DNA from: an uncultured Alphaproteobacteria bacterium
GTDB lineage: Bacteria; Pseudomonadota; Alphaproteobacteria; Methylaequorales; Methylaequoraceae
Length of the DNA stretch: 64,000 nucleotides
Direction: 5' to 3'
Assembly: GCA_902617375.1 (NCBI GenBank)
Contig: CACMWI010000002.1
Location: 65,566 to 129,565 of the forward strand
In this document: positions 57,885 through 64,000 of the stretch, in pieces
Numbering within the stretch: position 1 is the stretch's first letter
Layout: each line of letters opens with the position of its first letter
Notes under the pieces: model-generated
The model's input: only the letters and a program-made list of their open reading frames with translations
Told to the model about the DNA's origin: nothing
Database searches by the model: none
Translations under genes and position numbers: made by a program

Positions 57885-59537
57885 TTAACTTTCAATAAGT
57901 TTTTTGGCTGCTTCAATTGCTTCATTTGTTATTTGTTTTCCTGACAGCATTCTAGCTATTTCGTTGATTTTGTCATTGCCATCAATTTTAATAACTTCTA
58001 TAGATGTAATATTATTTAGTAATTTTTTTTTTACTAGAAAGTGATGAACACCGAGCGAGGCAACTTGAGGAGAATGTGTTACGACCAAAACCTGCCTATT
58101 TTTTCCTAACTTTTTTAATCTTTCTCCAACTGCTGTTGAAACCGCCCCACCTATTCCACTATCCACTTCATCAAACACCATTGTAGAAACACTTTCCTGT
58201 TCTGCTGTTACCTTTATTGCAAGAGCAATTCTACAAAGCTCTCCCCCTGATGAAATACCTTTAATTTCACCCATTTTCGATTTAGGATTAGTTTTAATAT
58301 TAAAAATAACCTTATCTTTTCCAAATTCAGTATTTTCACAATCGCTTATCATAGTTTTAAATTTTGCATTCTCTAATTTAAGTTCTGGAAACTCAGCATT
58401 AATTCTATTATCCATTATCTCAGCGTTTTTTTTTCTAAGATTTGAAATTATCTGAGATTGGTCTAGATATTTTTTTTCCATATCTTTTAATTTTTTGGCC
58501 AGTTTTTCAATATTTAAATTGCTGTCTTCGCTCAATTGTAAGCTGTTTTTTATTTCAATTAATTTTGATTCTAAAAGATCAGGTTCAATTGAATGTTTTT
58601 GAGATAATTTTTTATAATCAGAGACCCTATCATCTATTTTTTCTAGTGAACTATGATCAAGTTCTTGATGTAAAAAGTTTTCGAATGTTTTACAAATTTC
58701 AGATGCCTCAAACGACATAGAATCTAGTTTTTCAATCTCAGTTATAGTTTTTTGATCTAAAAGTTCTCGAATTTGATTAAGCATTTGCAAATTTTTAGCA
58801 AATAATTTTTCAATACCTGGAGGATCCTCCCTTATAAAATTATTTATTATCTGGTTTAAATTTTCATTTATTTTCCTAGAATTCTGTAAAATTTTTCTCT
58901 TTTGCTCTAGTTTTTCAAATTCTCCTTTTTTTGGTTCAAAATTTTTTAATTCATTGTAATATATTTCAAATTCTTCTCTCTTATTTTTAATTTCTTCAAA
59001 TTTAGATCGTTCTTCAACATATTTTTTTTCTGTAGCTCTTAATTCAAGCCATGTTTCAGAGAGTTTTTTTAACTCATTCTGGTAATTACCAAAATCATCT
59101 AATGTTGACAAATGTGTTGAATTGTCAAGTAATCCCTGTTCCGAGAACTGACTATGAATTTCAAAAAGATTTGAAGTTATTGCTTTTAAAGTTGTTAAAC
59201 TAACAAGGTTATCATTTATCAAAGCCTTACTTTTACCATCATTGTCGATTATCCTTTTAATAATTATTTCGTCTTCAACATTAATATCAAGTTCATCCAA
59301 TACTTTTTTAATTAAGGTATATTTTGAAATTTCTATCAAAGCAGTGATTATAGTTTTTTGTCCATTATCTGAACGTATATTTGTTTTAACTCTTCTTCCA
59401 GATAGAAGCTCTAATGATTCAAGAATCATAGATTTTCCTGCACCAGTTTCTCCAGTTAACACACACAAACCTATGCCGAAATCCATCTCAATCTTATCTA
59501 TTAACATCAAATTGTTGATTGATAGATGCCTAATCAT
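57885..59537 (-). CDS. recN: DNA repair protein RecN
   Basis: A 550-residue SMC-like ATPase in double-strand break repair. Walker A GETGAGKSMIL near the N-terminus is followed by about 300 residues of coiled coil around a hinge, then the signature ISSGGELCRIALAIK and Walker B TMVFDEVDSGIGG, and VVTHSPQVAS (switch His). It follows bamD by 2 bases. It converges on the peptidase gene with a 22-base gap. Confidence 0.97.
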   Translation of the reverse strand: MIRHLSINNLMLIDKIEMDFGIGLCVLTGETGAGKSMILESLELLSGRRVKTNIRSDNGQKTIITALIEISKYTLIKKVLDELDINVEDEIIIKRIIDNDGKSKALINDNLVSLTTLKAITSNLFEIHSQFSEQGLLDNSTHLSTLDDFGNYQNELKKLSETWLELRATEKKYVEERSKFEEIKNKREEFEIYYNELKNFEPKKGEFEKLEQKRKILQNSRKINENLNQIINNFIREDPPGIEKLFAKNLQMLNQIRELLDQKTITEIEKLDSMSFEASEICKTFENFLHQELDHSSLEKIDDRVSDYKKLSQKHSIEPDLLESKLIEIKNSLQLSEDSNLNIEKLAKKLKDMEKKYLDQSQIISNLRKKNAEIMDNRINAEFPELKLENAKFKTMISDCENTEFGKDKVIFNIKTNPKSKMGEIKGISSGGELCRIALAIKVTAEQESVSTMVFDEVDSGIGGAVSTAVGERLKKLGKNRQVLVVTHSPQVASLGVHHFLVKKKLLNNITSIEVIKIDGNDKINEIARMLSGKQITNEAIEAAKKLIES

Positions 59538-59539
59538 AA

Positions 59540-60367
59540 TTAAAGTAAATCTAGGTCGGATGATTTTAATTTTTTAAGATCAAGTTGTTTTTTTTTATAT
59601 TTTGCTAAATTTTTATTAATTTTATATTTTTCTACAATTTTTGACCCTTCACGAGTCCATTGAGACCTTGGAAAATTATACTCTAATATTTTGAAAAGAT
59701 AGTATGATTGCTTAATTAAACCAATAGAAACATAAGATTCAATTAATCTAAAAATAGATTCAGGTATTTGAGTCGATTGTCTATATTTTTTTAAAACAAC
59801 TTTGTATCTTTTTACGGCAGCTAAGTAATCACCCTGAGATTGATAATATTTACCTACCTTAATTTCCTTTGCTGCCAAATGATTTTTTAACTTTTTTATA
59901 TGTTCTTTAGATTTGACTGCATACTTAGATCTTGGATACCTATTGATCAATTCTGAAAATTCTTCATAAGCTCTAGTTGAAAATTTTTGATCGAGATTTA
60001 TATCTGGAATTCTTTCAAAATAAGAGTAGGCTTTTAGATAAATTGCATAAGGTATTAATTCATGATTTGGATTAAGTTCCACAAACTTACTCAAATTTAG
60101 GATTGCCTCATCATACTCATTTGCTGAATAGTGAGCAAAACCCATCATCAATTGACCTCTTGAAGCCCAGGTTGAGTAGGGGTATTGAATTTCAAGTTCA
60201 GTAAAATTATCAATTGCTTCTTCGTAATTTCTTTTTTTTAAATTTTTCATTGCTAAGTTATACAAAGATACATCATCTGAAGTTGATATATATGATTTAA
60301 TTTCTTTATCTGAAGAACAAGAAGAAAAAAACAAAATCAAAATGAGGGTTAGCACATTTATATTCAT
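59540..60367 (-). CDS. bamD: Outer membrane protein assembly factor BamD
   Basis: A 275-residue outer-membrane lipoprotein of the BAM complex. The signal sequence ends in a lipobox-like FFSSC with Cys17. Five TPR-like repeats follow: the first NLAMKNLKKRNYEEAIDNFTELEIQYPYSTWA, then FAHYSANEYDEAI, with RYPRSKYA and EIKVGKYYQSQGDYLAAVKRYKVVLKKY later, all characteristic of BamD/ComL. It lies between lpxC and recN, a conserved alphaproteobacterial order. Confidence 0.95.
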   Translation of the reverse strand: MNINVLTLILILFFSSCSSDKEIKSYISTSDDVSLYNLAMKNLKKRNYEEAIDNFTELEIQYPYSTWASRGQLMMGFAHYSANEYDEAILNLSKFVELNPNHELIPYAIYLKAYSYFERIPDINLDQKFSTRAYEEFSELINRYPRSKYAVKSKEHIKKLKNHLAAKEIKVGKYYQSQGDYLAAVKRYKVVLKKYRQSTQIPESIFRLIESYVSIGLIKQSYYLFKILEYNFPRSQWTREGSKIVEKYKINKNLAKYKKKQLDLKKLKSSDLDLL

Positions 60368-60415
60368 GCTAATTATTTTTAAATGATTTAATTTATTTAT
60401 AAAGAAGATTTTAAT

Positions 60416-61348
60416 TTAATTAGAACAAACTAGCTCCCAATTATTGGGAGATTGAAAAATTTTCTTCAAGAGCTGAATGTTTGTTTCATGTCCAGGATGA
60501 GATGAAAAAAAAGAACCTAACATTCTATAACCTGACAAAGAAATATCACCAATGAAGTCGAGAAGTTTGTGACGAACAAATTCATCGCTAAATCTTAGTC
60601 CGTCTTTATTTAATACTTTATCTTCGTCTAATACAATCGCGTTGTCTAAACTTCCCCCAAGAGCTAATTTATTTTTTCTAAGATTTTCTACATCTTTTAA
60701 AAAGCCAAATGTTCTGGCCTCACAAATTTGTGATTCATAAATTTGAGGTGTAAGCATTACGGAAATACTTTGTTTTCCAATTAATTTGTGTTCATAATCT
60801 ATTTCGGTTGAAATAAGAGTGTTGTCGAATGGACAGACTCTGGCGTATTTTCTGCCGGATTTTACTTCTACAGGTTTTTTTATTTTAATAAATTTTTTGA
60901 AGGATTCCTGTTCTTCAAAACCAACTTCTTTAATTAGTTTTACAAAATCTTTAGCAGATCCGTCATAAACTGGAATTTCGTTTGAAGTTAATTCTATAAT
61001 AACATTATCAATTTCAAATGCATATATTGCTGAGAGAATATGTTCGACAGTTGAAACAGAATTTCCATTTTTATCTGATAAAAGGGTACAAAGCTTTGTG
61101 GAGTTTACGTTTCTATAGTCTGCTTTAATTAAAATGATTTTATTTCCTATCTTACGTCTGAAAACAATTCCAGTATTCTCACTTGCAGGAAAAATTTTCA
61201 TTGATACTTTATTGCCGGTGTGAAGACCAATTCCCTTGAAAACTATTTCATTCTGCAAAGTCTTTTGTCTTATGGCAGTCAAAAACTTAGGAAGTGTGGA
61301 CTCTATAAATAGTTGTTTACTCTCTAATTTATCGCTTGCATGTAACAT
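60416..61348 (-). CDS. lpxC: UDP-3-O-acyl-N-acetylglucosamine deacetylase
   Basis: A 310-residue zinc amidase that commits to lipid A synthesis. Features are FKGIGLHTGNKVSM, STVEHILSAIYA (zinc His), PVYDGSAKDFV, RTFGFLKDVE, DEFVRHKLLDFIGDISL (zinc His and Asp) and SHPGHETN (general-acid His). About 20 extra residues precede the core. Only 65 bases separate it from ftsA upstream, where ftsZ would normally sit. Confidence 0.97.
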   Translation of the reverse strand: MLHASDKLESKQLFIESTLPKFLTAIRQKTLQNEIVFKGIGLHTGNKVSMKIFPASENTGIVFRRKIGNKIILIKADYRNVNSTKLCTLLSDKNGNSVSTVEHILSAIYAFEIDNVIIELTSNEIPVYDGSAKDFVKLIKEVGFEEQESFKKFIKIKKPVEVKSGRKYARVCPFDNTLISTEIDYEHKLIGKQSISVMLTPQIYESQICEARTFGFLKDVENLRKNKLALGGSLDNAIVLDEDKVLNKDGLRFSDEFVRHKLLDFIGDISLSGYRMLGSFFSSHPGHETNIQLLKKIFQSPNNWELVCSN

Positions 61349-61413
61349 GATTAATTATTACTGAAATTCTAATAAATATTCAAATCACAAATAGTTACAG
61401 TTTGTTTCAAAAT

Positions 61414-62634
61414 TTATGCGTAACTTTCTTCTATCCAATTTTCAAGTTTATCAAATGCTGTAAAAAAATTATTTTTTGTTAATTCGTTAAAATTATTAAG
61501 CTCATTATTTTCATGAGCTAACTTTATTAAACCTAATATTGTGCTAAATTCAGGTTTATTATGAAAAAAACTTTCTCTGTTGTTATTAGAACCTATCCTA
61601 ACTCTTCTGTTAAATATACTTTCAGAAATGTCTTTTAGTCCGTAAATTTTACTTGCACCTCCCGTGATAACAATTGATTTAATACTTACTCTTGCGTAAA
61701 TATCATCAAACATATAGTCTCTTATAATTTCAAATATCTCTTCATATCTTGGTTTAATAATTCCATAAAGTAAATTCCTACTTATTGTTTTATTATTAAA
61801 ATTTTCAGAGTTAATTTCTATTTTTTCATTAAAAGGAAGGTTTAGCGTTCCATAAATGATTTTTGAATGCTCTGCTGATTCTTTTGAAATCTCGAGGCCC
61901 TTAGCTATATCATTGGTTACATGTTCACCACCAATTGCAATTACCTTTGTGTATACGATCTTCTCGTCAACAAAAACAGTAATTTTTGACGTTTTCGCTC
62001 CAATGTCAATACATGCAACACCTTTAGTTTTTTCTAAGTTGGTTAGGTTGGCTTGAGAGGAAGCTATACCAGAGTCAAAATAACTCTTTATATTAATTTT
62101 TTGATTTTTAAAACATTTATTTATAATTTCAAACAAATTATAACTACTGTAGACATTGAATGAAAGTATTCCTAATTTGTCACATTCTTGCCCTAACGGA
62201 TCATTAATAATTTTATTGTTAATTCTGAAGTTCAAAGGACAAGAATGTACAAGGTATCTACCTCTTAATTTTGATTCTATAATTGACTTTTTAAAAATTT
62301 TTCTGATATCTTTTTTTGTAATTGCAATTTTTCCAGAATAAATCTCACTGTAATTTTTTTTACTTATTAAATTTATATCTGTTAAGTTGCTGAAAAATTG
62401 GTAATCACTAATTTTTGAGTTTTTGGGCAAGCTTTTTTTAATAGCTTTTGCAATTGTTAGGGAAAGTTTTTGTTGATCAATTTCGTTGTTATTTAAGAAA
62501 CCATTACTTTTTTGATGATCCATTCCTAATATGTAAGGTTTGTTATCTTTAATTTTGAAAAAGAGACAAACTAGTTTGTCGGTACCTATGTCAAAAACGC
62601 AATATTTTTCTTTACTTTGAATAATTTTTAACAT
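61414..62634 (-). CDS. ftsA: Cell division protein FtsA
   Basis: A 406-residue actin-fold ATPase that tethers FtsZ filaments to the membrane. It shows the phosphate-1 motif VFDIGTDKLVCLFF, the 1C subdomain region, GVACIDIGAKTSKITVF (phosphate 2), AIGGEHVTNDIAKGL and VITGGASKIYGL (adenosine motif). The C-terminus FDKLENWIEESYA is a short amphipathic end. It overlaps ftsQ by 7 bases. Its usual downstream partner ftsZ is absent. Confidence 0.94.
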   Translation of the reverse strand: MLKIIQSKEKYCVFDIGTDKLVCLFFKIKDNKPYILGMDHQKSNGFLNNNEIDQQKLSLTIAKAIKKSLPKNSKISDYQFFSNLTDINLISKKNYSEIYSGKIAITKKDIRKIFKKSIIESKLRGRYLVHSCPLNFRINNKIINDPLGQECDKLGILSFNVYSSYNLFEIINKCFKNQKINIKSYFDSGIASSQANLTNLEKTKGVACIDIGAKTSKITVFVDEKIVYTKVIAIGGEHVTNDIAKGLEISKESAEHSKIIYGTLNLPFNEKIEINSENFNNKTISRNLLYGIIKPRYEEIFEIIRDYMFDDIYARVSIKSIVITGGASKIYGLKDISESIFNRRVRIGSNNNRESFFHNKPEFSTILGLIKLAHENNELNNFNELTKNNFFTAFDKLENWIEESYA

Positions 62635-63314
62635 TTTTTATTACTCATATAAACCCTACTATAAACTCTTAAATCAAAAATATTAAATTGGCTATACAAC
62701 TCTGAGTTTAATATATCTTGAAATATATCTAAAACTTTTTCAAGTTTTTTTAGTGGAAGTAAAACACACTTTTCATTGTGAAAGATTAATTTCCACCCAA
62801 TATCACCTTGGTAAAAAATACTATTTATGCTACTTAAAGTTTTTTCTTTTTTTAATAAAAGATTATTTAATTCTGAGATTTGCAAATTAGCATGATTCCC
62901 GAATAGTTTAATAATACTATCTTTCTCCCCCTCTATATCAAACTTCAAAATACTACCATCAAAATCTATATAATTAATATTTTTATCTCTGATCCAAATC
63001 ATAAAGGGTTCCGTTTCATCAATTTCGATTTGTAATATCCCACTCCAGTTTAAATAAAAAGAGAAATTTTCTATTTCGTTAAAGTTTTCTAAATCTTTTT
63101 TTAATTTGAAGGGATTAAATTTCCAAAAGCTTTGTCCTTCTTTAACACTTATTTTTTTAAAGAAATAATCTTTTGAAATTCTATCGTTATTTATTAACTC
63201 TATAACTTTTATTTTTTTTTTCTTGAAAATTTCTTTTATATCATTGCTTTTTATTACTAAAGTTACTGAAAGAATTGTAATTAAAGCTAATGAAAATATT
63301 ATAAAAATTCGCAT
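62628..63314 (-). CDS. ftsQ: Cell division protein FtsQ
   Basis: A 228-residue bitopic membrane protein of the divisome. One membrane helix (about 2-23) is followed by a POTRA domain (KVIELINNDRISKDYFFKKISVKEGQSFWKFN...LKKDLENFNEIENFSF) and the FtsQ beta domain (IDETEPFMIWIRDKNINYIDFDGSIL). It is shorter at the C-terminus than many FtsQ proteins. Position between ddl and ftsA confirms the call. Confidence 0.9.
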   Translation of the reverse strand: MRIFIIFSLALITILSVTLVIKSNDIKEIFKKKKIKVIELINNDRISKDYFFKKISVKEGQSFWKFNPFKLKKDLENFNEIENFSFYLNWSGILQIEIDETEPFMIWIRDKNINYIDFDGSILKFDIEGEKDSIIKLFGNHANLQISELNNLLLKKEKTLSSINSIFYQGDIGWKLIFHNEKCVLLPLKKLEKVLDIFQDILNSELYSQFNIFDLRVYSRVYMSNKKC

Positions 63315-64000
63315 TCTGCATATGTTAGTAAAATTTCACATAGTTCAAGGAAATCTGTTCCTTTGCTTTTAGCCATTTCAGGTAAAAGCGAGTTTTGAGT
63401 TAGACCAGGCTGTGTATTTATCTCTAAAATAAACAATTCTTTTGATTTGTTGTTATATCTAAAATCTAGTCTGGAAATACATTTGCAATTAAGTGTCCTG
63501 TGAATCTTCAAAGAAATATCTTTTAATTTTTGTTTTACATTTTCTGGCAATTTAGGGTCAAGAACATGTTTAGCAATCGTCTGGTATTTATTTTTAAAGT
63601 CATAGATTTCACTGTCAAAAATAATTTCCATGATTCCACAAATTTTATCTTCTAGGATTCCAACCGTAATTTCCCTTCCGTCAATAAACTCTTCAACCAT
63701 GTACTTATGAAGTTCGTAAGTATCATTGTTTTTGAAATCATTTAATTGTTTTTCATTTTCAATCTTGAGTAAATTTTTACTAGATCCACCGCATATTGGT
63801 TTGACTATAAATGGATATGAAGAGAGGGTAAATTTACTATTTATATTGTAATTTCGAGGAAATTTGATTCCCAAAGATTTATAAAAGTATTTTGATACAA
63901 CTTTGTTCATAGCTATTGATGACGCCAAAACTCCTGAATGTGTATAAGGAATTTTTAAATAATTTAAAATTGATTGTAATTGACCGTCTTCACCGAATAT
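63299..64000 (-). CDS. ddl: D-alanine--D-alanine ligase (5' end outside the window)
   Basis: The ATP-grasp ligase making D-Ala-D-Ala for peptidoglycan. The open frame continues to the right edge, 234 codons visible, and begins within FGEDGQLQSILNYLKIPYTHSGVLASSIAMNK, the N-terminal Ddl signature; the initiation codon is beyond 64000. The rest shows PFIVKPICGGSSKNL (ATP-grasp lid), VEEFIDGREITVGIL and the metal/product site SRLDFRY and EINTQPGLT. It overlaps ftsQ by 16 bases. Confidence 0.95.
   Translation of the reverse strand: MFGEDGQLQSILNYLKIPYTHSGVLASSIAMNKVVSKYFYKSLGIKFPRNYNINSKFTLSSYPFIVKPICGGSSKNLLKIENEKQLNDFKNNDTYELHKYMVEEFIDGREITVGILEDKICGIMEIIFDSEIYDFKNKYQTIAKHVLDPKLPENVKQKLKDISLKIHRTLNCKCISRLDFRYNNKSKELFILEINTQPGLTQNSLLPEMAKSKGTDFLELCEILLTYAECEFL

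Overview
The window is a gene-dense, strongly AT-rich bacterial chromosome segment. By eye the G+C content is near 30%, and long A and T runs occur even inside genes. Gene content and order point to a Gram-negative alphaproteobacterium. Typical alphaproteobacterial neighbourhoods are petABC-mtnP, carB-carA/yqeY-dnaG-rpoD, uvrC-pgsA-moaDE, lgt-midA-pgeF, prs-rplY-pth-ychF and ddl-ftsQ-ftsA-lpxC-bamD-recN, together with an EipB (DUF1849) gene. The low G+C and very tight packing, with many overlapping genes on the same and on opposite strands, suggest a streamlined marine lineage of the SAR11 or HIMB59 kind. That placement is inference. I see no insertion sequence, prophage, CRISPR array or rRNA. 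One tRNA is present. No gene-free stretch exceeds 300 bases; the longest is 281 bases at 31469-31749.

Layout. 1-4683 (+): the end of an ABC-F ATPase, an SLC13-type transporter, then a glycosyltransferase, a PIG-L deacetylase and an HpnL-like membrane protein that look like a glycolipid module. 4666-5385 (-): an uncharacterised protein. 5570-6919 (+): ammonium transporter AmtB behind a near-consensus sigma-54 promoter and ended by a strong terminator. 6967-10120: eipB, a small membrane protein, a CCA-adding enzyme with an altered metal-binding motif, and hemF. 10176-15319 (+): the cytochrome bc1 complex (petABC) running into mtnP, mtnA and a class II aldolase, a likely salvage route for methylthioadenosine. 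15309-22352 (-): hldD, lgt, midA, pgeF, prs, rplY, pth and ychF. 22434-26664: ybjN, proC, an EnvZ/OmpR-type two-component pair and ilvE. 26654-31468 (-): uvrC, pgsA and molybdenum cofactor genes mobB, moeA, moaD, moaE. 31750-34462 (-): uvrB and a FolM-like reductase. 34553-36658 (+): aspartate aminotransferase and a ketopantoate reductase-family gene. 36651-42465 (-): carA, carB, greA, trxB. 42540-46867 (+): yqeY, dnaG, rpoD and a CAU tRNA. 46915-48462 (-): mlaA and mlaC. 48572-57862 (+): metF, a split cobalamin-dependent methionine synthase, a UvrD-type helicase, prmA and an Xaa-Pro aminopeptidase. 57885-64000 (-): ddl (5' end outside the window), ftsQ, ftsA, lpxC, bamD, recN.

How the genes work together. 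One-carbon and sulfur metabolism is well represented: MetF and split MetH make methionine with B12, and MtnP, MtnA and the aldolase dispose of methylthioadenosine. Envelope building is the second theme: Lgt, HldD, LpxC, BamD, MlaA/MlaC, EipB, the FtsQ/FtsA division proteins and the possible glycolipid cluster. DNA repair is the third: UvrB, UvrC, a UvrD-type helicase and RecN.

The points most worth a second look are the absence of ftsZ between ftsA and lpxC, the sigma-54 site before amtB, the mtnP-mtnA-aldolase module, the glycosyltransferase/deacetylase/HpnL-like cluster, the HxD-for-DxD change in the CCA enzyme, and a perfect DnaA box in the largest intergenic gap.
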